From positions 1,674,001-1,738,000 of the forward strand of contig CAUJLY010000006.1 in assembly GCA_963281155.1 (NCBI GenBank): DNA of 64,000 bases. The letters run 5' to 3'. A model generated the notes under the pieces. That model saw only the letters and a list, made by a program, of their open reading frames with translations, was not told the DNA's origin and searched no databases. Positions within the stretch are counted from its first letter, which is position 1; every line of letters starts with the position of its first letter. Of this stretch, positions 49,213 through 63,437 are shown piece by piece. Both the position numbers and the translations under genes were made by a program. Source of the DNA: Rhabditophanes sp. KR3021 (taxonomy: Eukaryota; Nematoda; Chromadorea; Rhabditida; Alloionematidae).

Positions 49213-50345
49213 ATGGGCATGAAGACAAACGAAATGTCTCTAATGACTTTTTCTTCTCAACAACAACCCAACTCCTTGAATTCGTCTAGAGAAAATATTT
49301 ACAAACTTTTGATAGCACTATGCGGAACTGTTTCATTATTATCCTTACTCGCAACTATTTTGACTGTTCCAGCTCTCTATGACTATGCTAATACCGTTTC
49401 CGAATTTAGTAGAACTGACTTTACATTTTGTGAAAATTCAAACGCAGAAATCGAAGTAGAAATTAGTAATGTGAGAGAGTATATGGGCAACAAAAGCAAC
49501 AGAACAAAGCGTAATAATTACAGAGCGTACTCGGCTGCTATGTTAGCTGCTAATACACCCCAATTCCAAGAATGTCCAGGTAATTTACTTTTTTTATTGA
49601 ATCGAATAACTTTTTAGCGTGTTGTATTCCGGGAGATAGAGGTCCTCCAGGAGATCCCGGTTTGCCAGCTTTGCCAGGAGCACCAGGTCCAGACGGCGCC
49701 CCTGGAAGACCAGGAATCACACCAAACGCCTCTTGCATTCCTGAAAGAGTCTTCGAACCACCTCCCTGTCTTCCTTGTCCACAGGGTCCACGCGGAGTTC
49801 CTGGTCACCCTGGGTTCCCAGGTGATCCAGGGGACAGTGGCATTCCAGGCAGACCAGGTTTGAATGGCTTGCCAGGAAAGCAAGGAGAAGATGGTTTGGC
49901 AGGTCCACAAGGTCCTCCCGGAGAAATGGGACCTTTAGGAGACAAAGGATTTACCCCAGAAGCGCATGTAATCCCTGGTCCGCCGGGAGATCAAGGAGAA
50001 CAAGGTGCATGGGGCCCACCTGGCCATCCAGGAAGCCCAGGAGAAGATGGCTATCCAGGATCACCAGGGGAAAAAGGATGGCCCGGCCCACCTGGGTTGC
50101 CAGGCCCACAAGGTCCAACCGGAAGTTCAGGACCTGTCGGAGAAGCAGGACCTACCGGAACACCTGGCACTTGCGTGTGTCAAGACACGGAAGTCGTCAT
50201 TTCTGATATCGAAGGGCAAAGACCTGCTTCTAGGCCAGCACCAATTACTGAAGAAACGCAAGAGTCAACTGTTCAAGTTCCAGCTGCAAATAATAATAAT
50301 TACGGTTCTGGTGGAAACTATCAAAGAAGGAGATTCTATAATTAA
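49213..50345 (+). CDS. Cuticle collagen 1
   Basis: Exons 49213-49579 and 49618-50345; 364 residues. It has the nematode cuticle collagen plan: a membrane/signal helix (about 33-53), a furin-type site NRTKR (about 97-100), then Gly-X-Y blocks separated by cysteine knots ([25 protein letters not shown]). The Gly-X-Y run is interrupted between the second and third block (FTPEAHV). The C-terminal tail is Asn/Gly/Tyr/Arg-rich. These chains trimerise and are secreted by the hypodermis into the cuticle. The single 38 bp intron falls in the first cysteine knot. A paralog lies 0.8 kb downstream. The exact C. elegans counterpart cannot be assigned. Confidence 0.93.
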
Positions 50346-51178
50346 TAACTAATAATAATAATGTTTAATAATTTTCACATAATAAAAGGTCTTTTAAATT
50401 GTGGTGTAAATCAAAGATTTTAAACCCATCTTCCTAATTCTTCAAATTCCACGATCCAATATTTGCAAAGATAGGTAAAAATAAACTCAAATAAATTAAG
50501 GTAAACAGTTTGTTAATCGAAATTCGGTGATTGTTTATTTACTGTGTGCAAATTAAATTGCAATTAGTGCTTAATTACCTTTTTAATATCTTTTTTGTTA
50601 TCAGTAAGTATGATTGAAAGTACTTAAAAAGGTTACCCTAAAATAAAGAACTAATTTATTTTGATAAAAAGTATGACCATGAAAAAACGATATCCTATTA
50701 CACAGGTATAGAGAATGCCTAATTGGGTCATCGTACCAATGGGTAACTCGGCCCAGCTTCCGTAACCTGTTTCTCGGGTTTACTTTGCCACAATTGTACT
50801 ATCTCCTTGAAACTGTCGTGATTACGTTTGGTCAGAGACTATATGTTCTACATATTTAACAACACATGATATAGATGATATTATATATGATGGTATGTAA
50901 TACTTTACTGCCCATGCCTAAATAGGTATGTGGAAAGTTTTTTGCATATACTCTTAATTACATAAAGGATTGGCTCTAGAATATTTTTATCATTTTAACG
51001 TCTAACATAACCTTTACTAACCGATCCCGTCTAACTATAAACGACCTCCTTATTTGTATTGATACATGGTTTGGAGCTATTTATTCATTTAACAAAATAT
51101 TGATATTTTATTTAATAGACTTGTATAAATACAACACTTTATTTTATTATTTTACTTATGTTGATAACTTTATAGACC
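50346..51178. other. Spacer between collagens, with a GC-richer block
   Basis: Contains the collagen 1 3' UTR and collagen 2 promoter. A GC-richer block at about 50700-50840 stands out and keeps a 61-codon open frame on the minus strand without an ATG; see findings. An acceptor-like TATAG lies just before the collagen 2 ATG. Confidence 0.4.
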
Positions 51179-52265
51179 ATGGGCTTAGCTGTTGGCATCA
51201 AAGACATTGATGCTCATTCTTTGAAACAAAATTCAAAGACAAAGGATGTAGTGTATCAATGTGTAATTTACGGACAAATCATATTTAGGTAACTAATGAC
51301 TATTGTATCTATATTAACATTTCAACTTTAGTTTATTATCACTGCTCACTTTATGCATAGCTTTACCTTTAATGTATAGTCACGTTCAGACGACGATACA
51401 TTATGCCGAACGTGAGATGGATTTCTGTGAAAAATCTAATAAAGAAGCTTTGTCAGAGATGACTTTTGGTTCAATCGGCACTAGGAACAATCGTACTAAA
51501 CGTGCTTACCAAGACTACCAGCAAGGCTCCAACACCGGAATCCCGATGCAAACCGAATGTCCGGGCTGTTGCATTCCAGGACCGCCAGGACCTAGAGGAG
51601 CTGCCGGAGACTCTGGCAGTCCTGGAAAGCCAGGAAAGGCCGGAATTCCAGGTATTCCGGGAACTTCGCCAAATCAAACTTGCCCCATCCAAAGAATTAG
51701 AGAACCACCCCCATGCAGACCATGTCCAAAAGGACCTCCCGGTATCAAGGGATGGCCTGGTTTCCCAGGAGACACTGGCCCAGTTGGCTTGCACGGCTTG
51801 AAGGGAAAAGATGGGGAAGATGGCTTGCCAGGTGAGCCAGGCCCAGTTGGTCCTCCAGGATTCAGAGGAGGCCCAGGCCCGCCAGGAGAAAAGGGTGAAA
51901 CACCACAAGGAGAAGTGAGAGAAGGTCCACCAGGAGACCAGGGTCCACAAGGCCCCATTGGAGTGCCAGGAGTACCTGGCTTGCCAGGAAGAAACGGACT
52001 AACTGGCCTGCAAGGAGAAAGAGGTTACCCCGGCTTACCCGGAGAACCAGGAGAGCAAGGATACCCCGGCCCCGAAGGGCCAGTCGGAAATCAAGGACCT
52101 CCCGGAGAGCCTGGGACGTGTGTTTGTCAAAACGTAGACTCCGTAATATTGGTCTCACCAAATGCTGAACAACCCCGTATCTCTCACCAAAGGTCAGGTT
52201 CTTACAATTCTCCTTCTTCCAACTACGGTGGAAGATCAGAAGATGGGGGGAACTATGGCAAATAG
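51179..52265 (+). CDS. Cuticle collagen 2
   Basis: Exons 51179-51288 and 51332-52265; 347 residues. Same family as collagen 1: an N-terminal helix (about 32-52), furin-type site NRTKR (about 90-94), a first knot ECPGCCIPG, second knot [10 protein letters not shown], then a long Gly-X-Y part interrupted at PQGEVREG, and a final TCVCQN knot before a Ser/Tyr/Gly-rich tail. The intron sits inside the membrane helix, unlike in collagen 1. The ATG follows TATAGACC, so a trans-splice acceptor at the start is likely. The two genes share the knot spacing and probably arose by duplication, but their N-termini and tails have diverged. Confidence 0.92.
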
Positions 52266-52838
52266 GCGCAAAAGATGATTGTCTAACTAATAATATTAAT
52301 AATAAGGTTAAATTGTAATAATAATAATGTCTTTTCAAACGTATTCCTAGATATATAATAATTTTTTAACCATTCTGTTGCCTATATTCGGGGATTAGTT
52401 CTATTAATAATAAAATGCAAATTACAAAAATGTTGTCAATTATAAATGAAAAGTTATTCAAACGTTGTAAACTGTAAGTCATTTGTTATTATCGAAGCCA
52501 TTCAGAGAAATTAAGAATTTTGTAATGTTTTACTTCCCAAAAAATATATGATAATAAATGTTGATCAAATAAAAGTGTATTAAAGTCTATAAACTAGACC
52601 AAATTATAAAATCCAAGCCAAAACTAATATAAAAGTGTTGATGCTTGTTTTATACAAAATAAAAAATAGTTTTAGGGGGAAGATTTAGGTTGAAGTCGTA
52701 TGGTTGGTGTTTGTTTCTTGATTCCATTACATTGTTAAAGAGTTTGGTTTGTCGTGCGCAATTTTTCTGTATTTTGTTTAACTTTTTCTTTCTTTTTGGA
52801 GTGCCTTGAACGGGCAGGGGCTTTTTCTTTTTTCTTAA
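52266..52838. other. Convergent spacer
   Basis: 3' UTRs of collagen 2 (plus) and the R3HCC1L-like gene (minus). No other feature is seen. Confidence 0.4.
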
Positions 52839-54813
52839 TTACATTTCATTAAATAGTTCTTCTTCGTGGTTAGCAATGTACTCGGTGACTTGGGGGGAAT
52901 TGTCTTCGCCTATGGGTCTGAGTTTGATAAATGGATGGATGAAAGTGGCCATGATGTGGTTGGCTTCAGCAATCGACATAAAAGTAGCTATATAGACGGT
53001 GTCACTGATGAAAATAAAGTTTTTGAGTTGGACACCCAAGGTATTGTTAAGGTAATCGAGGAGGTGACGGTTTGGGATGGATTCTGGGACGTCATAAACC
53101 TCCAAAACATGTGGGAAGGCTGAACTTTGACGGTGAGCCAAGCTGTTTACAAAATAGTGGATGTCTTCGTCATCTTCTTCAGCATATGAGTCATCACTCT
53201 TTAATTCAGTCAACTTAGGAGTGTCAACTTTGTAAAAATTGGTTGACGAGTCATGTGAATTGTGCGAATTGGATGTGTCTGAGTAGTGCCTTAACTCTTC
53301 ACTATTCCCACCCAGTTCGAGCAAAGCATCGTGCAATGCCTTCTTGTCAGTAAAGGATGAAAAATTACAGATACTTCCTATTGATTTGGTTGGAAATGGA
53401 GCGTTAACAACATCTGACTTAATTAGGACAGGTGCGTTGTTTTCTGTCATCATGATACTGGTGGTGGGGGTAACATTGATGTCGTGGCAACTGTCGTGGC
53501 CATCTCCAAGCATTCCATCATCTTCCATGACTGCATTCTTCATGATGGATTCCACCTCCAAATCTTCGGTATCCTGTTCTTCTTCACAGAACATCTCGTC
53601 CATTGGTTCGTGACGTGGTTCTGGGATATGGACAGGGTAAGAAGTTGGGAATGATTGATTCGAGGACGAATATTGCCCTGCAAATTGGTGTGGTGGAACT
53701 CCAAATAGGTGGCTTTGATCTCCAAATTGTTGCAATTTTTCATCGAACTTGTGTTGGATTTGTTCTTGGAACTTCTGATGCATCTCTTCTTCGTACACCT
53801 GTTTGAATTGTTCATCAAGCTTTTTTAGCATTTGTTCATCGAGCATCTTTTGCTCTACGTACTTTTGCTGCATTTGCTCTTCATACTGTTGTTGCATTTG
53901 TTGTTCGTGTTGAGAAGGTCCGGCGTACGGTTGATTCTTTTGATACGGAGTGGCATATGCTTGAGAAGATCTTTTCTCAAGCCCACTACCACCCTCCAAC
54001 TTCATTTTGCGTTCGTGTCCAATTGGAGAGTGGCGTTGTGAAGGGTGGGTAGCAAATGGCTGTGAAGTGTCAAAAGGAATGTCACTTGGAGAAGATTGCT
54101 TGGGAATAAAAAATTCAGAGAACGATTCTGTTTTGTCGTGGTAGACGGATAAGTTTGAAATGAAGTCGTCATCAATAGAAATATCATCGTTTTCCGACAT
54201 CTCACATTCCATTTCATTAAACTCATCCATGTCACAATCGTCTGAAATAAAATTGTCAGGATTGTTGTCCTGTTTGTTGAGAAACAACAAGTTGTCATTG
54301 TTCCATTGCTGTGTTTGGTTAGTGTCTCTTGAGATTGATGAACTGTTGCAGGAAAACATATTTTTAAGACAGTCATCTTTGGGAGATTCAGGTGGAGATC
54401 CAAACACATTCATTGGAAATCCATCTCCCTTATTCTTTAAGAAGTTGTTTGATACGTCAGCCAAAAAAGCTTCATCCGATTCTACTTCAGAAGAGTTGTT
54501 GTTGTTGGTGAGTTGAACGTCGGAAGCAAAGCTATTTTGGAACTTCTTGGTTCCGGGAGAGTTGGTTAAATGTTCAGTCTTATTATAATGTTCACCACTC
54601 ATTATTGGTTCTCCCCATACATTGTCCTTATCAATCTGTTCAAAGCCAAATGCATCTTCAAGAGAAGTTGAAAAGAATTGGGATTTTCTAAAACACGATC
54701 ATTAATATGCATTTAGAGTATTCAAAAACGTACGGAAAATCCATTTCAGTAACTTTTCCTGTTGCTAATTGGTTTTGCCAATTTGAATCACCATTAAATG
54801 TATGACTGATCAT
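52839..54813 (-). CDS. R3HCC1L-like protein with C-terminal RRM-like domain
   Basis: Minus-strand exons 54813-54734 and 54687-52839; about 642 residues. Most of the protein is polar and acidic, Ser/Asn/Asp-rich. A Gln/Glu-rich heptad-like segment at about 285-350 (EQMQQQYEEQMQQKYVEQ) should form a coiled coil. The C-terminal part (about 560-625) contains FPHVLEVYDVPESI, then VYIATFMSIAEANHIM and IKLRPIGE, matching the RRM-like end of animal R3HCC1/R3HCC1L (HVIEIYDFP ... MVKIRPL). No R3H domain is visible in my model; an upstream frame at 54886-55110 contains LIPRGLNS and might be a missed 5' exon. A role in RNA binding is inferred. The first codon chosen is the first ATG of exon 1. Confidence 0.7.
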
Positions 54814-55540
54814 TACTTGAAGTATCTAAAAAGAATATGAAACTACAACTGACTTTTGATTTACTTACAAAAAAATAGGCTACTTTCAATGAAAGAGCTT
54901 TTGTAGAGCAAAAGAAATTTCTTTGATAAAACAAGGAAAAAATGCTTTAAGCAATTTATATGCTCTCCTCGTTGATGGCAACCTGCAAAGCAGTACGATG
55001 GAGTTTAGTCCTCGGGGTATTAGAAAGGTATTAGCCCCTCCAGAATGTTCCCTGCAAAGAATTAAATAATTATGGTGGTCGGTACTTATAGAAACTATTA
55101 AATTATTCACACTCTAAACTTTTATTCACCATATGGATTTGCATTAAATTGCAATATTTAACGCGCATTGAAAGTGTTAAAATTACGAGCTCTAATGTGA
55201 TCGCATCAATGGAAAACAATGTATGTATCTATGATTAATACCAATCTACGATAAAAATACATACCATACGTATATTGCAACATTACGAATTAAACTGTCA
55301 ATTATATAGAAGATAAGGTTGAAATGGATAGGTTTGATGTCAAGAAAATGCGATTGAATATAAAGAAATGAGTAGGGTAGGGAATGTGAATTGATGATAT
55401 TACATTTTTTCCAATCAACTAGGCTAATGCGATGCTTATAATGTGCTTACACCATATAACATATTTTTGATTCACCGACTCTATTAGAGATGTATTTATA
55501 TATGTGAACAAATTTGAGTAGTAGTCCATCTAGCATCAGG
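54814..55540. other. Region upstream of the R3HCC1L-like gene
   Basis: A minus-strand frame at 54886-55110 (preceded by CTTTGCAG) may be part of the R3HCC1L-like gene, but I could not join it in phase with confidence. The rest is AT-rich spacer. Confidence 0.35.
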
Positions 55541-56024
55541 ATGAATAGAGTCAGGCAGAGCATAGTGCACTTTCTTTACACCAGATCAAGGCACACACAA
55601 ACCAGCAGAACAAAAATTTATATTAAGAAAAGTTAGGTGGTAGTTAGTAGTATGTAGATAAACTTATATGCAATATGGGGATAATATATGTCTGTAGACA
55701 TACATATGCATTCAATTATATATACAGTTAGGGAATTTATTTTGGCGGTATGCGGTGACCATTGCGAGATCATTACTGTGGTCGAGAACCTCAAGTTTGA
55801 GCTGATGGTGAGTATATACTACTGCATTAGTAATGAGTATGTGTATCTATATTAAATCGTCCCTTTCTCCAACAATAACTTTAAACAAAGACAAAAAGAG
55901 TAACCATCATCATTAGGTTTATTAATTTTTCATTAAAAAGAGGACGACGACACAACTGTGCGTCTCGCTTTATTTTGTCCAAAAGTCTATGTATAAACTC
56001 AACTCAAAACATTACTTAAAATAA
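55541..56024 (+). CDS. Possible three-exon micro-gene
   Basis: Three GC-richer patches join in phase: 55541-55631 (MNRVRQSIVHFLYTRSRH...), 55728-55807 (REFILAVCGDHCEIITVVEN ...) and 55941-56024 (RTTTQLCVSLYFVQKSMYK...), giving about 84 residues, followed by several AATAAA sequences. The middle exon is the strongest: it is flanked by TATACAG and GTGAGT and reads cleanly. The first donor (GTTAGG) and the last acceptor (TTAAAAAG) are weak, and no family is recognised. The gene is basic at the start and has three cysteines. It may be a real small gene or an artefact of joining short frames. Confidence 0.28.
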
Positions 56025-59000
56025 TAAATGAAATAATAAAATAAAATTTTGTTGAAGAAATTTATTTTCACCGCCTCAACCACGTGTTTCAAGGATCACA
56101 AATAAATAACAGCTGGAATCACAGATTGTATGGCCAGATCAAAAATAGCTGTTATCTTCACTATATACTTATAATCTTTTTTTCATAAAAAACAAAACAA
56201 AGCAAAAATATGTTCTTAACTTGAGAGGGATCATGATCTTGATGTGGGGAAAAGAAAATATTTAATTAATTGAAGTGGTATGATCAAACATTTGAAACCA
56301 TTAATATAAATGGAAATATATTAGTTATATAAAATGTAATATATCTCCTTTAAACACGTTAAGATATGTACGATATATTAAAAACGGAATATAAAAAATT
56401 GCGATCGTATTGGGGGGAAATGAAAACTTAGCAACTGGTGACACCATCCATTTCATTTGTTTAAGAAATATAAATTTTTACTAGATACCAAAGCTACCTT
56501 GATGCCACGAACCATCTATTTTATAATAATTAAAAAGAAGACGATAAAGGATGTGTTAGGTGAGCACTAATATATCTATCCTGATTGATGAATATGTGAA
56601 AATATATTACCTAAATTTGTAAACGGAGACGCATGTTAACTAAAATGTGTACCACCAAAAATGCATACTAGCCACATTTTAGACCGACAAAAGTTTAGAC
56701 TAATCAAAAAAATGATATTAACCAAAATGAACACCACCAAAAATGTAACCTATCAAAATGTGTACCAAAACAAAATCTACCATCAAAAATGAATACGAAC
56801 AAAAATTGAACCACCGCATCTACAACAACCAATTGACCAGATAAGATCGTGATTTTAAAATATATCTTGTTATTTGTATGTAGAATATATGTGTGGAAGA
56901 AGAGTCTAAAAATTGAAGAAGTAAAATTGACAATAAGCACTACTTATTTCAAAAAGCGCGATCATTTATTTATAAAGTTGACTGTAAAAATAGAGACCAG
57001 CATGTTAGCTTTGGTTGTTTGAAAAAATTAAATATATATATACATTTGCAAATATATTTATAAATATAAATTTTATGTTATTTGAGAAACAGAAGACTTT
57101 TGAAGCGACTTAGTTATCATCAGAGCGATTCCACAACCAACCACACACCCATACATTTTGTCGTCAAAAAACAAAAACAAGGATAGTAAATAATAAACAC
57201 ACAACTTTTGTAACTTTTAAAGCTAAAAATATTTTTTGTTTGCTGCAATATATAAAAAATATACATTCCTTTTTGTTAAAGGGAAAGTAAAATGTAAAAA
57301 AAGTTTGGGAGAGGGTGACAAGGCAGAAATATTAGATTTATTTCTGACATCACTTAGGATACCAAAAAACATCTACAACTTTGAACTATTGAGGCAATAA
57401 GTATATTTATATTTATCTCTACATCATCTAAGTTCAACATCAAAAGTCAAAAAATGAACACTTTAATGTATGGCTAAATAATATATTTTTACAATAACTA
57501 CCAACTAACAACTAAATATTGCTAATAAATATGTATGCTAACAGGGGTGAGCTTGTTTACAGATAACACAAAAATAGCTAAAAAAAGGTTGATGGAACGT
57601 TATGAAACATCTTATCACAATGACATGCATGTAATTATACATATGCAAGTGTGGGAAAGAGATGAACGTATTTTTGTGTTGATACCAGCTTACCCTTTTG
57701 TTATAAAAAATGTTATTGCATATTCTATTTTTATATAATCTACAAATAATTTGCACAGTAGCATCGCCTTTTTCTTTCATTTCACTTTCCATAATATATG
57801 ATTATGAATTTGTCGTCCTCGTTATCATCCATGCTTTCGTTAAAAAAGATGAATGATGGATAGGTTATTATCACAATAAATAAAGTGAAAAGATAGGTAG
57901 TTGGAAGTAAAGTAAAAAGCGATTGTGATTTATTTTCCTATGTTGCTAAATGCAATTAAAATGTGACTAAATAAATAAATATTGGAACATGAGTGGAATG
58001 GATATATAAGATGGTGACTGTCCGGGTATTCTTTAAATAATATTATACACTTATATTAAGTGTGTAAAATATTTGTATGATTCCTTCTATAAAAGAACAT
58101 TGCATAAATATATATTTGGATGGAGATCAAATAGTTATTTACTATTTGAAAAAATGGATAACAATCAGATAACTGGAACATCTAGGAGAAACTGTCGAAG
58201 GCAAAGATAATGTAAAAATAATTAGAAAAATGTGATTGGAATGGATGAATATAATAATATTTACTTTTTTAAACTCTTTCGATCCTAAACAATAATGTAC
58301 TGATGACCATTTTTGGGACATAGAACAATAACTCAACTATTTCGAAATGAATTAGAAATAAAATAAATTCATCATCCACCAACATCCTACTTGGCCATAT
58401 TTGTTTTAATATTTATACGTACATATAGTAAAAATAGTTATTCATACACTTTGTCCCCCACTCCTTATTATGTACGTTATTTGTACATTACTTGTGGGTC
58501 GCTTTATTATAAAAAAATGTCTGAAACTTTTAAGTGTATAAATAAAACGATTATAAAGTTGAAATGTACTTTTTAATGAAATATAAGCTATATTTCGTCA
58601 TTTTGTAAGAATAAGTTAGTCCAACATAGGGGAGTATAATGCATATGTAGGTCTGACATATTTCCACTATTTTTTATTATTCAATCAATGGTAAAGAGTC
58701 TAAAGCCATTGCACTGATATAAATGCACTTATGTAATGATGTGTACTTTTGGTACGTTTTTACATATGCATGGTGGTGATAACATTTATATCATTAACTA
58801 GAAAGCACTATAGCATTATACGATACCAAAATGTGTGCGTTTTCTTGCACACATACTAAATATTCATAAAGGGAGCAGGAAAGTATTTAATATATTCTTT
58901 TAAATAGTGTCGAAATATTTGGATGGATTTAGAATATACGGCAGTCCAATCGTTTTTGCAAGGCGAAAACATTGCTCGTATAAAGACCACTCCATTACAA

Positions 59001-59182
59001 CAATACATAACTTTTATTTACACAAACCAACACATTTTGATCCAACACATCATTTTTATTTAAAAAATTCATCATCAATTTTGGTGGTGGTACTCATATT
59101 TAATCTCCTACCGTATCTTCTATAAGAGTTTCAAATCACAATTATATAAAATACTAAAATACTAATAAAATTGTCCTTTAAA
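56025..59182. other. Gene-poor region before ERGIC2
   Basis: AT-rich. It contains a degenerate tandem repeat at 56641-56815, listed separately. A 72-codon frame at 58907-59125 ends in a hydrophobic tail (ILVVVLIFNLLPYLL) but has no ATG of its own, and the opposite strand is equally open, so I do not call it. Confidence 0.4.
56641..56815. repeat. Degenerate tandem repeat, unit about 16 bp
   Basis: About eleven imperfect copies of a unit close to AAAAATGNNTACCACC run head to tail (for example AAAATGTGTACCACC, AAAAATGCATACTAGCC, AAAATGAACACCACC, AAAATGTGTACC). The copies differ by substitutions and small indels. No coding or known regulatory role is evident. Confidence 0.6.
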
Positions 59183-60587
59183 ATGAATTTGCCAAATGAG
59201 GTTCACAATCGCAAAGGATTTTTGCAACTAGTTCAAGAATTAGACAGTTTCGACAAAATCGACGAGAAGGCAAAAGAAGAAAAGACAGCAATCAGAAGTT
59301 TCTGTAAGTGAAAAGCCTTTCGAGAAGGTGTTCATTTGGTTAAAAAAATGTCATTAACTTTTTTATAGTTAGTTATATCGTGGCCACTGTCATTTGTCTT
59401 CTACTGTTAACGCAAATATATGAGCGTGCTTATGGCCTCAAACATTACCTATATACCATCAATGCAGCTTATTATACAGAAGAGTGAGTAAATAATAAAC
59501 AGTTTCCAATAGTTAAGTTTATTTTTTTTATAGACTACCAACTCTTGTTATTGACATGCAAGTTGCAACATCATGTGGCAATTTCGAGCTTGAATTACCT
59601 GAGAAAAAGAGTGTATTAGAAGCTTTTGCTGGTCAGGAAAATGAATTTGAGAAAGAGACTCTTAAAAAAGATCCTACCAGATTTGATTTGTCACAAGACG
59701 AGTCCGCTCATTGGAAAGTTCTACAAAGCGCACATCGTACCATATTTGCTGATAACAATGCTTTTGAGGAATTGCATGAGATACAATATGTAAATAGTAA
59801 GCTGCAGGACGACCTACGCCAAGCAGCCGATGACAAAGCAAGAGATGAGGCAGAGAACCTTGCAGAAAGTCACAAAAATGGTGATGATAAGGAGAAGGAT
59901 GCTGGACCTTTGAGGGGCCGGGGAATTGTGATGATTGGTAATGGGATGGGAATGTTTCAAATAATTTCGGTTGGAGCGGAGGATAGTGAGGATGAGGGGA
60001 CGGCTTGTCGAATTCATGGACAAGTAGACATTAAAAAAATGCAATCAGAAAAGATCACTATTATTATTGGTGGGGGCGCAAATGAAGCGCAACGACTGAT
60101 GGCTCACATGGCAGGATCCATCAAACCCGGAAACTCATCCCACCGAATTGAGTCCTTTCATTTCGGAAAACATTCACCCGGAATGATAACGCCATTGGCA
60201 GGTGTAGAAGAAATCAGCGCTTCCGGAACAACAGTTTACACATACAACATCAAAGTAATTCCCACTAGACTCTACCACCGCTCATTATTTGGTGGATCTA
60301 CCCTAATCTACCAATACGCAGTTACGTCCATCAAAAAAGACACCGAAGTTGGAAGCCATGCTCACGGTGCTATAATTCTGGATTACGAATTAAGTGGTAC
60401 AGTGATCGAAGTGACAGAAGATAAGCTGTAAGTTTATAATACCAAATAATATGTTTTTGATGATGGCCTCTTTTTCAGCACCTCTTTCCAATTCACCCTG
60501 CGACTGTGTGCATTAATGAATGGGGTATATGCGACATGTTTGTTTTTAAATACATTCGTGTCGAAAATGATTCAAATGACGAAATAA
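59183..60587 (+). CDS. erv-41: ERGIC2/Erv41-type cargo receptor
   Basis: Exons 59183-59303, 59369-59483, 59534-60427 and 60479-60587; 412 residues. A short cytoplasmic start (ELDSFDKIDEKAKEEK) leads to membrane helix 1 (about 43-60), a large luminal domain and a second helix near 390-406. Luminal landmarks match ERGIC2: ACRIHGQVDIKKM, SHRIESFHFGKHSPGMI, PLAGVEE, and IILDYELSGTVIEVTEDKL. The family cycles between ER and Golgi in COPII and COPI vesicles with its ERGIC3/Erv46 partner. The luminal part has an extra low-complexity stretch (about 180-220). The C-terminal tail is short. Introns are 50-65 bp. The symbol is by homology. Confidence 0.88.
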
Positions 60588-61275
60588 TCACTATACAGAG
60601 GCCATCTGTATCAAAGCCCAAGCAATAATTATTTATTTGTGAACACATAGTGCCTTACCACTGTATTATTTTTACACATGACTTTCCTCCAAAAATAAAT
60701 ACATTATCATCGCTTTTATTTGAAAGAAACGATTTAACAAGTTTGAAGGCAGCACAAAATGCATCAAAAACATCATAAAACATATTATCATATAACTTCG
60801 CACACTTATTCCAAACATTAATAGACTTCCATGTAAAATAATTTATTGCCTACTAATGTAAACCAGATAAAAAATAATACATTCCAAGCAAAAATAATGA
60901 AGCAACAAATTGTTTCTGCTTTAAAATATATCTTTGCAAGCCAACAAATAGATACGACAAAAAGAGATGAAGGTGATGATGTGTGAGAATGGATGAAAAT
61001 GATAACATTATATTAATTAAATGATAAATTGTATCATTATTGTGTCTTTAGTTGGTTTATCAATTCATTTGGTTGTTATTTTGGATGTGAATTAACAATC
61101 AAATACAATTATGATATCATGACCTACGAAATGGTGGATCTGATCACAGAAAACTGTAAAATAAATAGTACAGCATACGTTTGGTATTGCATAGGTGATA
61201 AGTGATTAAAAGGCTGAGGGATGTTCTAAAGATGGAATGAGGAGATGTTAAGATCAACAAGGTTTTGTGAATTAT
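60588..61275. other. Convergent spacer
   Basis: 3' UTRs of ERGIC2 (plus, AATAAA near 60694) and the ELAV-like gene (minus). No other feature is seen. Confidence 0.4.

Positions 61276-63437
<2,162 letters not shown>

Noticed and set aside
49614..49910. Trp/Arg/Ser-rich antisense frame under collagen 1
   Set aside because: Typical antisense reading of Gly-X-Y repeats.
58907..59125. 72-codon frame with a hydrophobic tail before ERGIC2
   Set aside because: No ATG of its own, only a weak acceptor, and the other strand is equally open.
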